From a virus: a stretch of 25,395 nt of DNA. The notes under the pieces are model-generated. The model did not search any database, was not told the origin of the DNA, and was given only the letters and a program-made list of their open reading frames with translations. Shown here piece after piece: positions 1-7,466 of this stretch (position 1 is its first letter; the number at the start of each line of letters is the position of its first letter). Location: IMG/VR virus record IMGVR_UViG_3300007276_000271, positions 1 through 25,395 of that record; one strand, 5' to 3'. The position numbers and the translations under genes were made by a program.

Positions 1-1053
1 ACCTTGAGTAACTAATGTTGTTTTTACAACTGGAATACCATCAAAAGAAAGTGTTCCTGCAATCATTTGTAACCTTTCAACATAACGCTTATCTGTACTA
101 GACATTTTAGTCAATAGTAAAGAAGTAACGTCACTAGGGTGCATTAAAATTGCTGTAGCCATATCTTGGTCAGCTATCTCAATTTGATTAGATGCTACTT
201 GTAAAACATCAACCTCATTTGCATTGTCAACCGTTGCAGCGAATACACCAGCAGCGAATACAGGGGAAACAGTTTCAATACCGTTTAAGATTGGACTAAC
301 TCCTGAACCATCATAAACACCTTGCTCTAAAGCTTTGTTTAATTCGATTGCTAATTTGCTGTTAATCAATGTAGACATTTGAGCTTCATCGTCCAACATT
401 TCATCAGTAACAGTAACGAACGCTGTAATTTTCTCAACTTTTTGAGAACCTACAACAATATCGAAATCAATTTGATTCTTTAAAATTCCCTCAGCGGTTG
501 CTCCTGCTGTACCGTCGTTATTCGCGACATACATCCACTCCTTTAAATTTGAACCAATAGAACCGATAGTAACTAAGTCCATCAATTTAATTGATCTAGA
601 TTTAGTGTCTCCGATAATTGGGTTTCTGTCAGCTTGTGGAACTTGTCCAGTAGTGTTACCACCTAAAGACATATCACCAACAACTTTCAATGTCATCTTA
701 ACATTGTCAGCGCTGTTAGTTGAACCTTGCAACTTTTTCAATGCTTCTTTATTGTCAGCTAAAACTTTATCTAAAGAGATTTCTTTTACAGCGTCAGACT
801 TTGCAATCTTTTTCATATACATTCCTTGCTCCTTAAGAACAGTTTGCAATGCTACGAATTGCTTCGTCATTGTTTCGCTTAGTTCAGCTTTTAAACTTGC
901 TACATCTTCACTAGATGCTTTAGAAGCAATTGCTGCTTCAATTTCTACTTTTGACGCTTCGTTATACTCATTGTATAATTCAGCTTGTCTTTCTGCATCT
1001 AAGCCAGCGATGTCGCTAACTTCTTTAGATACTAAAAATTCTGAAAACTTCAT
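1..1053 (-). CDS. HK97-fold major capsid protein (C-terminus off the left edge)
   Basis: This is the main shell protein of the phage head. I read 351 residues from the ATG at 1053 to the window edge, so the C-terminal P-domain end is missing. Residues 1-110 are charged and helical (for example EASKVEIEAAIASKASSED, then a Lys-rich stretch), which fits a delta/scaffold domain fused to the capsid protein and later removed by the protease. From about 115 the sequence has the beta-rich HK97 pattern: GDMSLGG near 127, a GATAEG loop, and VEKITAFVTVTDEMLDDE followed by LALEQGVYDGSG-like features. The late segment ILMHPSDVTSLLLTK followed by DGIPVVKT is very typical of HK97 capsid proteins. It lies just downstream of protease and portal genes, which is the classic order. 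No separate scaffold gene is visible upstream, consistent with the fused delta domain. Family assignment is from sequence pattern, and I am confident of it. Confidence 0.93.
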   Translation of the reverse strand, partial: MKFSEFLVSKEVSDIAGLDAERQAELYNEYNEASKVEIEAAIASKASSEDVASLKAELSETMTKQFVALQTVLKEQGMYMKKIAKSDAVKEISLDKVLADNKEALKKLQGSTNSADNVKMTLKVVGDMSLGGNTTGQVPQADRNPIIGDTKSRSIKLMDLVTIGSIGSNLKEWMYVANNDGTAGATAEGILKNQIDFDIVVGSQKVEKITAFVTVTDEMLDDEAQMSTLINSKLAIELNKALEQGVYDGSGVSPILNGIETVSPVFAAGVFAATVDNANEVDVLQVASNQIEIADQDMATAILMHPSDVTSLLLTKMSSTDKRYVERLQMIAGTLSFDGIPVVKTTLVTQG

Positions 1054-1088
1054 TTTGTTTTTGCCCCTTTCAAGGTCTTTGTTTGTTA

Positions 1089-1979
1089 TTAAAATTTACT
1101 CATTGTTGTGTAAAATGACGGCTTAATAACAGTTTGAGTGTCCAAAGACGGCTCGATTTGCTTGAAAGTGTCAACATACTGCTTACAAATATTATTAAAA
1201 ATTTCCTTATTCTCTATATTTTTACCTAAATAATCGAACATTTTTTGCGCTTCGTCTATTGTTTTGATGCTTTTATTGTTATCAAATATACCTGTTAAGT
1301 CGTTTGAACCCATTAATACCGCGCTTGTTTCTTTCAATTTAGCCTCCTGAACTGCAAAGAAGTACCCTTGTTGCTCTACCTTATCAGCATTACCTATTTG
1401 CGGCAAGTACTTTCTATAAAGTGCATAAGCTTCTTTGTCATCTTGGTTGTCTATTGCTAGATCAATCTTTACATAGTACATACCAACTGAGTGCTGATTG
1501 ATGTTGTGATTCTTATACTCATTAAATACCAATTCATTCTTAGCACGTTCTATTTCAACATCAAGTAGCAAGGCTTGTGTATCTAATGGAGAATTAAGCC
1601 CGTAATAAATGAAGCGTCCGTCTTGCTCGTATGCTTTTAGGATGTTACCAGTCTGTGCTGTCACCTCAAATTTATGGTCGTGCAATAAGAAAAGCTTTTT
1701 AGTTTCTTCTAAGGACTTTTTGAATACATTGTTTAAATGTACGTCATCATGTGAATCCATGTAGTTGTATGTATTCGCTATGATAGTACGATAAACGGCT
1801 TCCTCTGTATCCAATGGTAAGTTACGCTCTAATAGCATTTTGTTTGGCTCGTCATCCTTTACCTTTCCAAGTACTGGACTTAATACGGGTGAATCTGTAA
1901 ACTTTACAGCCCCTCTTTTTAACAATAAAGCTTCCTCTTTATCTCTTGTTACTTGCTTAACTACTGTATTTCTATTCAT
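1089..1979 (-). CDS. Prohead maturation protease (HK97/U35-like)
   Basis: A 296-residue protein that probably cleaves the capsid delta domain during head maturation. Visible features fit the caudoviral prohead protease fold: an early segment with D75-SH-DD and a helix ending in VFKKSLEE. This leads to a hydrophobic strand LFLLHDH (His100/His102, candidate catalytic His). About 60 residues later is the strand HSVGMYYVKIDLAI, with Ser164 in the SVG position that holds the nucleophile in this family. It is longer than HK97 gp4 (about 225 aa), and residues beyond about 200 form a helical extension. Its start ATG overlaps the stop of the 32-residue gene upstream (ATGA), so translation is probably coupled. 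The position between portal and capsid genes is the strongest support. Sequence divergence means the catalytic assignment is inference. Confidence 0.8.
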   Translation of the reverse strand: MNRNTVVKQVTRDKEEALLLKRGAVKFTDSPVLSPVLGKVKDDEPNKMLLERNLPLDTEEAVYRTIIANTYNYMDSHDDVHLNNVFKKSLEETKKLFLLHDHKFEVTAQTGNILKAYEQDGRFIYYGLNSPLDTQALLLDVEIERAKNELVFNEYKNHNINQHSVGMYYVKIDLAIDNQDDKEAYALYRKYLPQIGNADKVEQQGYFFAVQEAKLKETSAVLMGSNDLTGIFDNNKSIKTIDEAQKMFDYLGKNIENKEIFNNICKQYVDTFKQIEPSLDTQTVIKPSFYTTMSKF

Positions 1980-2074
1980 TTCTTAATTAGTTTTTTATCG
2001 TTTACCTTCTGCTTCTTTGCTTCTAACAGCTTTTTAATATCTGCTAATGTATTTCCCTTAATTGTTTTACTCAT
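1976..2074 (-). CDS. 32-residue Lys-rich peptide between portal and protease
   Basis: A very short ORF starting MSKTIKGNTLADIKKLLE and ending in a Lys-rich tail (DKKLIKK). Its ATG at 2074 overlaps the end of the portal gene, and its TGA overlaps the ATG of the protease gene (ATGA). It exactly fills the otherwise empty gap between two structural genes with overlaps at both ends, which is good evidence that it is translated. The sequence predicts one amphipathic basic helix. The role is unknown. It could be a translation-coupling peptide, or a small internal or scaffold-like factor; nothing in the sequence decides this. Confidence 0.6.
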   Translation of the reverse strand: MSKTIKGNTLADIKKLLEAKKQKVNDKKLIKK

Positions 2075-3176
2075 TGTCCATGTCGTTAGTGTCTAGTACT
2101 ACAATTTCCTCTTCTTTAATCTCTAAAGAATAGATTGCACCTGTTGAGTTATTAACTCTTTCAATCATCCCCCTGCTATACTGGTCAATGAATAAGTTAG
2201 TTTGTGGAATAATAAAGTCTGTATACATTGACTTCTTAGCTTCCTCATAGTTTGCGTGAGTTCGGCTATTAGGGTCATTAAACAACATTGAAGATACACC
2301 ACCGTAAGCGTTACAAATATCTCTTAGATGTGGCATTCTACCCTCAATTAATTTCATGTCAGAAGGATTTGAGCCTATTGGGGTATATTTAACAGGTTGT
2401 TCGATTACCTCAACCGTTCCAGCTTTGTCAGCACCTCCCATTAGTTTCTTAGCTACAGCCCTTGCAGCTTCCGCAGCTTTACCAATTAAACCGTAACTTT
2501 CTTTTGAATGTTCAGGACTTAAAAACCCAGCAATACCTTTATTTTTTAACATTGAAGCTTCTGCGGTTCCTCTTTCGTTTTCAGCTATAACAGTATTCCA
2601 AACTGATTGTAATGGGCTTAATCCGTCCTTAGAACTATCTATATTTGTAGGGTCGTAGTATCTAATTATAACTAATTCCTCTGGTAATATGTTCTTTTGT
2701 TTGTTGTTTACATCGTAAAACGTATAGCTTACAGGCTTTTCAAAGAATGAACCGCCATCTTTACCAACTACAGGCGTTACTCTTTGCGTAGGAAGTACCC
2801 ATTGCTCCAATGGTAAGAACCCAATTGCATCAGTCGGTGTATAATCATAAGCTAAACCGAACAGGAAAAGATTAGTATACAAAGCGTTTAAACCTTGCTT
2901 ACTACCCGAATCACCATTCCACCTGTTATAGAAGAAGTTTGCAAACTCATCGTTTTGGGCTGTTACCTCTATTCCATTACGTTTAACTATTATCGGCATA
3001 TCAGCGCAAATACTAGCCAGCTTTGAAATTACAGCATAACCGTCTTGGTTTGAAACATAGCCTTCGTTTACTATTGTAGTTTGATCTACCCGTTTAAAAC
3101 CGAAGCTATCAGTCAAGGGGAAGAAGTCTACTACTGATTTTATTTTTAAATTATCAAAGAAATTATAGTCACTCAT
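2067..3176 (-). CDS. Portal protein (HK97/PF04860-like)
   Basis: A 369-residue protein forming the dodecameric ring through which DNA enters the head. Recognisable portal features include the N-terminal GYAVISKLASICADMPI helix, the LFLFGLAYDY segment, and ELVIIRYYDP followed by DGLSPLQSVWNTVIAENE, the family's hallmark region. There is also a ML(K)NKGIAGFLS strand-loop and a MKLIEGRMPHLRDICNAYGG stem/clip segment with FNDPNSRTHANYEEAKKS. The length is slightly short for HK97-type portals (about 400). It follows the large terminase by a 24-base gap and precedes the protease. A perfect TATATTTG box sits four bases before the ATG, suggesting either an internal promoter with a leaderless message or a chance AT-rich initiation region. 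Confidence 0.92.
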   Translation of the reverse strand: MSDYNFFDNLKIKSVVDFFPLTDSFGFKRVDQTTIVNEGYVSNQDGYAVISKLASICADMPIIVKRNGIEVTAQNDEFANFFYNRWNGDSGSKQGLNALYTNLFLFGLAYDYTPTDAIGFLPLEQWVLPTQRVTPVVGKDGGSFFEKPVSYTFYDVNNKQKNILPEELVIIRYYDPTNIDSSKDGLSPLQSVWNTVIAENERGTAEASMLKNKGIAGFLSPEHSKESYGLIGKAAEAARAVAKKLMGGADKAGTVEVIEQPVKYTPIGSNPSDMKLIEGRMPHLRDICNAYGGVSSMLFNDPNSRTHANYEEAKKSMYTDFIIPQTNLFIDQYSRGMIERVNNSTGAIYSLEIKEEEIVVLDTNDMDNE

Positions 3177-3180
3177 GCTC

Positions 3181-3188
3181 CAAATATA
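3181..3188 (-). promoter_or_regulatory. Possible Bacteroidetes -7 box in front of the portal gene
   Basis: On the minus strand the gap between the large terminase and portal genes reads TATATTTG, a perfect match to the Bacteroidetes TAnnTTTG -7 element, followed by GAGC and the portal ATG. Twenty bases upstream is TTTA, one mismatch from the -33 TTTG. If used, the transcript would start at or next to the ATG. The box could be chance in such an AT-rich sequence. Confidence 0.35.
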
Positions 3189-3200
3189 AAGAATATCTAT

Positions 3201-4364
3201 TTAACTTATAAAGTTATAGAATTTTTCGTAATATCTTATAGGGTCGATTGAATGATTATAATCATCAATTGGAACTTCACCACGTTTATCAAGCCAAATG
3301 TACCCCCTTAGCTCCCTTATAATAGCATCGCTATCCTCTGTTACAATCATTTCATAATCTTGTAACGCGTTGATTCCACTAATAATACTACCAGCTCCTT
3401 TTTTAGCTGGCACTATGTTAAACCCAGCCTCAACCAATGTATTTCCCCAACCTTTATCCGCACAATCCACAACTATGTAAGCGTCTTTGCTTATGTTGTT
3501 TCCTTCCATTGCTTGTACGCTAGTGTTAGGTGTTAGCCCTGTTTTGTAAATGATTTGCTCTAGGTAAATCTTCATTTCCTTCTTATTGATAGCTATTTTA
3601 GTACAGGTAAACGGGTCTTTTGTACCGAAATCAATGCAATAGCCAAAGGGTAAAGAGTCGTCGAACGTTCCTGTAGTCCAATTATTGAATATAGCCCCCT
3701 CTAATATTCCTTCTAAGCCCATTCCGTAGACGCGCCAATAGTTATACCAGTACCCTTGTAGCCCTCTTCTTACTTCGTCATCGTGTTTATCCCTAGCTTT
3801 TAATAAGTCATTGATTTGACTTTCTGTAATGTTATCGTGATTGTCTAAGAATGTACTGTGTAATACCTTAGCATTAGGGTCGTTGTATATTCCTTGTGTA
3901 TTTATCCAATACTCTGACGACGGGTTATAATCAATAAAGATTGTTTCTTTGGTCCTCATGAATAGCTGGTGAACAACGGCCCATTTCATTTCATTCGCTT
4001 CATTCACAAATAGAATATCCCTAGCAGCACCTAAAGCTTTACCAGCCTTATCAAAGCCTATAAATTTAATTATACTGTTGCCTATTGTGTAAGTGTTTGG
4101 GTTCTGTACTCTTATACTGTCAACGTCTACATTATTACCCTTTAGAATGTTCTCAAAATCACTTATAGCACCATCTTTTAAGTGAGGTGTTGAGTGAGAT
4201 ACAACGTGGATAACTAAAGGTTTTTTAGACCATGTAGCAATAAAGTAAAGTAATTGAAGTATACTGTAAGTTTTTGAGCTACGTGTCCCACCTTTGTTTA
4301 TGATGTACCTAGCTTTGGCCCTATAAGCGTCTAAATTCTTCTCAAATGTTCCTGATAATTTCAA
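3201..4364 (-). CDS. terL: Terminase large subunit (ATPase/nuclease)
   Basis: The packaging motor, 387 residues. It shows a phage-type Walker A at 25-32 (GGTRSSKT), Walker B at about 116-123 (DILFVNEA), and coupling motif FIDYNPSS at 143-150. The RNase H-like nuclease domain carries acidic residues D245 (GYCIDFG), D300 (IVVDCAD) and D374 (HSIDPIRYY). The length is about right for the compact terminases of this group. The only in-frame start near the N-terminus is TTG at 4364. No ATG or GTG exists in this frame back to the stop at 4455-4457, although that 30-codon upstream stretch is open. The start is therefore TTG, or expression involves the overlapping small ORF. It follows the small terminase and the 58-residue gene and precedes the portal gene. 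Confidence 0.93.
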   Translation of the reverse strand: MKLSGTFEKNLDAYRAKARYIINKGGTRSSKTYSILQLLYFIATWSKKPLVIHVVSHSTPHLKDGAISDFENILKGNNVDVDSIRVQNPNTYTIGNSIIKFIGFDKAGKALGAARDILFVNEANEMKWAVVHQLFMRTKETIFIDYNPSSEYWINTQGIYNDPNAKVLHSTFLDNHDNITESQINDLLKARDKHDDEVRRGLQGYWYNYWRVYGMGLEGILEGAIFNNWTTGTFDDSLPFGYCIDFGTKDPFTCTKIAINKKEMKIYLEQIIYKTGLTPNTSVQAMEGNNISKDAYIVVDCADKGWGNTLVEAGFNIVPAKKGAGSIISGINALQDYEMIVTEDSDAIIRELRGYIWLDKRGEVPIDDYNHSIDPIRYYEKFYNFIS

Positions 4365-4369
4365 TTGTT

Positions 4370-4546
4370 TTAGTTTTCCCCGTATGTAAACACTTGGTTT
4401 CTCATTGCAAACAATATCAATAGGTCGTTTAATACTATCTCTTGACCGTCCTTCTCAAAGATTAACCTTTCATAACCTTCTTCTAATATACCTTCTTCAA
4501 TTAGGAACTGTATTGCGTCAAGGTCTAAGTAGTTTTGTCTACTCAT
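4370..4546 (-). CDS. 58-residue acidic protein between terminase subunits
   Basis: A small ORF whose ATG at 4546 overlaps the stop of the small terminase gene and whose stop lies five bases before the large terminase start. The sequence begins MSRQNYLDLDAIQFLIEEG and ends AMRNQVFTYGEN. It is acidic and predicted helical, with no recognisable domain. The precise fit into the gap, overlapping its upstream neighbour, supports it as a real gene. Its last 85 bases overlap an open stretch in the large terminase frame. The role is unknown; a terminase accessory factor would be a guess from position. Confidence 0.6.
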   Translation of the reverse strand: MSRQNYLDLDAIQFLIEEGILEEGYERLIFEKDGQEIVLNDLLILFAMRNQVFTYGEN

Positions 4547-4967
4547 TGCTTAGATCGTCTTGTAAACCTTTAAGCTTATCAGGTAGTTCAGCACTGTTGA
4601 CAATTATCTGAGGTGTCTCAAACTTAGCACCGTTATTAGTTAAGTCTGTTTTTTGTGTTGCTTTCCCTAATGCCCTGTCTAATAATTTTTCAAGCATTTC
4701 AGAACCCTTCCTACCTATCAACTCCTTAGCTACTAATTTATAAAAAAAAGGGTATTTTGTTTTATCGTTAGGGCTGGCAATTGATTTTATTTCGTTATAA
4801 GGTAGCTGTATCAATGTGAGATAAGCGTCTAATATATTGCTTTTACTAACTGCTTTATAGCCTTCTTTGTTTAGTTCATCAGTAATATGATTGACTAATT
4901 TTTTAGGTCTACCTTTCGGGTTTCCTGACTGTCCTTTTTTGAATGGTATTAAATCTTCTTTTGACAT
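4539..4967 (-). CDS. terS: Terminase small subunit, putative (DUF5681-like N-terminus)
   Basis: A 142-residue protein, probably recognising phage DNA for packaging. The N-terminus carries PFKKGQSGNPKGRPKK (8-23), the basic motif found at the start of many phage and mobile-element DUF5681 proteins annotated as small terminases. This is followed by helical segments (ITDELNKEGY, KLVAKELIGRKGSEMLEKLLDRALGK) and an acidic C-terminal tail. It lies directly upstream of the large terminase region, with only the 58-residue gene between. No classical HTH is obvious to me, so the assignment rests on the motif, size and position. Confidence 0.72.
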   Translation of the reverse strand: MSKEDLIPFKKGQSGNPKGRPKKLVNHITDELNKEGYKAVSKSNILDAYLTLIQLPYNEIKSIASPNDKTKYPFFYKLVAKELIGRKGSEMLEKLLDRALGKATQKTDLTNNGAKFETPQIIVNSAELPDKLKGLQDDLSNE

Positions 4968-4979
4968 AGCTACGTTCTG

Positions 4980-6188
4980 TTAATGTTCTGTTTTTGGTTC
5001 GTACTTGTTCCCATTCAATTTAACCTCCAATGTAGGATCAAGTTTTAACATACGGTTGACTATTACTTGGCAGTATCTAGGGTCTAATTCCATGCCGTAA
5101 CATCTCCTTTTCATTTCGTGAGAAGCTATCATTGTTGTTCCTGAACCTAAGAAAGCGTCACACACTAAATCTCCTTTTTTAGAACTGTTTCCTATTTGGT
5201 AAGAAATAAGAGGAATTGGTTTCATTGTTGGATGTTCTGCATTTCTTGAAGGTCTGTCAAACTCTAAAACTGTTGTTTGTTTTCTGTCTGTGTACCAATT
5301 ATGTGCAGCACCTTCTTTCCAGCCGTATAAGCATGGCTCATGTTTCCAATGATAATCTTGCCTTCCCATCACCATTGTTTGCTTTACCCAAATAAGGCAT
5401 TGCTTTACCATTATTCCAGCGTCAGCCATTGCTTTTCTAAAATTAGCGCCTTCGGAGTCAGCATGCCAAACATACCAAGAACCACCTGCTTTTGTGAAAC
5501 TCCCTAAAGCAGTGTAAAAGTCGTAAAGGAATTGATAAAAGTCACCATCTCCCATTGCGTCGTTCTTAATAGTTAGCGCTTCTTTTGTTTTTCCTTGATA
5601 CGCTACGTTGTATGGAGGGTCAGTTACTACTAAGTCACAAAGCTCACCATTCATTACCTTTTCCCATGTATCGTTTTCAGTAGAGCTTCCACACAGCAGT
5701 CTATGTTCCCCAATTTCAAACAAGTCTCCTAAAACAATATCAGTTTCAAGACCTCCTAACGGCACATCAAATTCATCTTCTTCTGCTTCAAGTACTTCGT
5801 CAACTTCAAAATCAGGCAAATCTAACCCCCATTCCTCCACTTGATCTGTGTCCCACTCATTGCTTATCATGTCCCAGTCCCATTCACCAAAGCCTACATT
5901 GTCCTTTATAATAAACTCCTTTTGTTGTTCTTCTGTAAGGTTGTCCGCTTTAATTATCGTTACTTCTTTCAGTCCAGCTTTCTTACAAGCTTCTAGCCTC
6001 ATGTTACCTCCTAGAACAATCATTTCAGCATTAACTACAATCGGTCTAATTTGTAGCATTTGCGGAAATTCCTTTACTGACTTAACTAGCTTTTTAAATT
6101 TATCGTCTTTTAATATTCTTGGATTATCTTTATTTGTGAATACGGTATTAATATCAACCGTTTCAATCATTTCTTTAATGTTTTTCAT
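4980..6188 (-). CDS. ParB-like / beta-class DNA methyltransferase fusion
   Basis: A 402-residue two-domain protein. Residues about 8-125 are a ParB/sulfiredoxin-like domain, with NPRILKD, then RPIVVNAEMIVLGGNMRLEACKKAG matching the family's G-G-x-R-x-x-A motif. From about 150 an adenine-N6 or cytosine-N4 methyltransferase follows, with DPPY at 190-193 (motif IV) and DAFLGSGTT at 344-352 (motif I). The IV-before-I order defines the beta class. It would methylate phage DNA using S-adenosylmethionine, perhaps to evade host restriction. Such ParB-methylase fusions are known in phages and integrated elements. Placed 12 bases upstream of the small terminase, it might act on DNA just before packaging (inference). 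The stretch between the domains (128-150) is acidic, probably a linker. A near-perfect -7 box lies four bases before the ATG. Confidence 0.9.
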   Translation of the reverse strand: MKNIKEMIETVDINTVFTNKDNPRILKDDKFKKLVKSVKEFPQMLQIRPIVVNAEMIVLGGNMRLEACKKAGLKEVTIIKADNLTEEQQKEFIIKDNVGFGEWDWDMISNEWDTDQVEEWGLDLPDFEVDEVLEAEEDEFDVPLGGLETDIVLGDLFEIGEHRLLCGSSTENDTWEKVMNGELCDLVVTDPPYNVAYQGKTKEALTIKNDAMGDGDFYQFLYDFYTALGSFTKAGGSWYVWHADSEGANFRKAMADAGIMVKQCLIWVKQTMVMGRQDYHWKHEPCLYGWKEGAAHNWYTDRKQTTVLEFDRPSRNAEHPTMKPIPLISYQIGNSSKKGDLVCDAFLGSGTTMIASHEMKRRCYGMELDPRYCQVIVNRMLKLDPTLEVKLNGNKYEPKTEH

Positions 6189-6192
6189 AGCA

Positions 6193-6200
6193 CGAATATA
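6193..6200 (-). promoter_or_regulatory. Possible -7 box before the ParB-methyltransferase gene
   Basis: The minus strand reads TATATTCG, one mismatch from the TATATTTG box seen elsewhere in this window, followed by TGCT and the ATG at 6188. The box-to-ATG spacing (four bases) is the same as before the portal gene and the small regulator gene. No convincing -33 TTTG is found 20 bases upstream. It could be chance. Confidence 0.28.
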
Positions 6201-6212
6201 CTAAAAAACAAA

Positions 6213-6410
6213 TTAATTAAAATCAGCTAAATCAGTACAGGCGAAAAAACTCCCAAAATCAACTACTAAATCATTATCCTCTAATGCGTAAAGTAGCTTT
6301 GTAGCTTGTAAAATGTTAATATCTAAGTCGTATGCTAATTCGTTTACTGTGATAGCGTTAACGTTTTTAACTATTCCTATTGCGTGGGCAATTAGTTCTT
6401 TGTTTTGCAT
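6213..6410 (-). CDS. Small winged-helix-like protein, function unknown
   Basis: A 65-residue protein. The stretch AITVNELAYDLDINILQATKLLYALEDNDLV (20-50) has the helix-turn-helix spacing of a small winged helix: a helix beginning TVNELA, a turn LDIN, a recognition helix QATKLLYALE, then a beta strand. It may bind DNA. It is the last of six small genes lying between the replication and packaging modules. The family is not recognised, and the HTH reading is by eye. Confidence 0.55.
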   Translation of the reverse strand: MQNKELIAHAIGIVKNVNAITVNELAYDLDINILQATKLLYALEDNDLVVDFGSFFACTDLADFN

Positions 6411-6425
6411 GGTGTTAAAATACTG

Positions 6426-6938
6426 TTATTTAATTAATACCCTTCCAGCTTCGCCTATTTTATAAAACGTTTGGATCATTTTACCAAAAGAAACTGCGCC
6501 ACCTAAAGAGAAAACAAAAACACCAAAATTAACGCCTTTTTGTCGTCCTTTCGCAGTTGCTAGTGCAATAGAACCAACAGCAGTACAAGACGCTGACCAT
6601 ATTACCGATTCAATACGGTGCTTTCTAGCTTCAATTAATAGCTTTCCTGATTGTTTTTGTTTGTATTTGATACTTCTTAACTCTTTTTGAATATCTAAAA
6701 TTACAATAGGTTTAACTTGTTCTGGTTGTTTCTCTACTACTTTAACAGTGTCGGCTTTTGTCACCTTGACTACTTCAATAGGCTTTGAACGTTTTTTGTA
6801 CTTATAGCTTCCTGTGGTATCATTAAAGGCTTTCCTTCCTTCATCTCTATTAAGGTTAAATTTTTTTGATACTTTATTATTCTGTGCTATTGCGTTAATT
6901 GATAAGCACATTAATACTGTTATTGTTAAATTTTTCAT
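6426..6938 (-). CDS. Exported/membrane protein with signal peptide, unknown function
   Basis: A 170-residue protein starting MKNLTITVLMCLSINAIAQN, a clear Sec signal peptide with a probable cleavage after INAIA (AIA-Q). The middle is basic and charged (KKRSKPIEVVKVTKADTVK). The C-terminal part has two hydrophobic stretches, roughly 113-128 (VIWSASCTAVGSIALA) and 137-153 (NFGVFVFSLGGAVSFGK), that could be membrane segments or hydrophobic helices. A phage-encoded envelope protein expressed away from the tail and lysis genes suggests a role at the cell surface or membrane during infection, such as superinfection exclusion. That is inference from topology only. Confidence 0.7.
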   Translation of the reverse strand: MKNLTITVLMCLSINAIAQNNKVSKKFNLNRDEGRKAFNDTTGSYKYKKRSKPIEVVKVTKADTVKVVEKQPEQVKPIVILDIQKELRSIKYKQKQSGKLLIEARKHRIESVIWSASCTAVGSIALATAKGRQKGVNFGVFVFSLGGAVSFGKMIQTFYKIGEAGRVLIK

Positions 6939-6950
6939 TGTTTTGTGGTT

Positions 6951-7166
6951 TTAGTTTGTTTGTAATTCCTTTTGAATAACCTCAGTTAATAAATCAGCAG
7001 CCCCTTTTCCGATGTTATGGAACTGCATAATGCTTTCATGGTCGTAAGTATCGTTAAACTCTTTAACGCTTATTAGGTCAATGCTGCGTCGTTCTATTGC
7101 CATACCTATACGAATCCTCATGTTTCTATCGGGTATGTGTTTTCTTATTGCTTGTTGGATTGTCAT
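6951..7166 (-). CDS. Helix-hairpin-helix-like small protein
   Basis: A 71-residue protein. The C-terminal half contains IMQFHNIGKGAADLLTEVI, which matches the helix-hairpin-helix pattern (hxxhxGIGxxxAxxLhxxh) seen in RNA polymerase alpha C-terminal domains and in DNA-repair proteins. It may contact DNA or host RNA polymerase. The ATG overlaps the stop of the upstream 60-residue gene as ATGA. Resemblance to an alpha-CTD is suggestive for a transcription modulator but unproven. Confidence 0.58.
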   Translation of the reverse strand: MTIQQAIRKHIPDRNMRIRIGMAIERRSIDLISVKEFNDTYDHESIMQFHNIGKGAADLLTEVIQKELQTN

Positions 7167-7345
7167 TTTTCAATATGTATTTTAATATTTTCCCATCCTT
7201 TTCCGTAATTAACTTGGATTGATGAACCCATTGAACCTTTTCTTTGATGAAGTCTGATGTCTATTACTGTTTTTTTTACTTGGTTAATTGACTCTCTTAA
7301 TATCTCTCCATTTTTACCTTGACTTAAATATTCTGTTTCGTTCAT
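7163..7345 (-). CDS. 60-residue hypothetical protein
   Basis: I place the start at ATG 7345 (MNETEYLSQGKNGEI); an in-frame GTG 18 bases upstream at 7363 is possible but less likely. The second half is beta-like and basic (TVIDIRLHQRKGSMG, then IQVNYGKGWENIKIHI), suggesting a small beta sheet. No family is recognised. The stop overlaps the next ATG (ATGA). About 120 bases upstream (7346-7466) hold no gene and no promoter that I recognise. Confidence 0.5.
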   Translation of the reverse strand: MNETEYLSQGKNGEILRESINQVKKTVIDIRLHQRKGSMGSSIQVNYGKGWENIKIHIEK

Positions 7346-7466
7346 TTTATTGTTTTTAAACACCTTAAAACCTGTTTTTTAACAATGTTTTTTAAAGGCT
7401 TATTAATTAAATTTACTTCATGATTGAAGATTTCCCTTGTTTAGATATTGCATTAGGCCACGAGTG

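Noticed and set aside
605-1126. 173-codon open frame on the plus strand
   Set aside because: It lies antisense to the capsid gene and protease end, with Ser/Cys/Phe-rich composition typical of antisense shadows; the minus-strand product is clearly the capsid protein.
7346-7466. Short frames and repeats of TTTAAAAAAC type between two small genes
   Set aside because: Only an 11-codon frame and no recognisable promoter or terminator; the repeats are AT-rich background.
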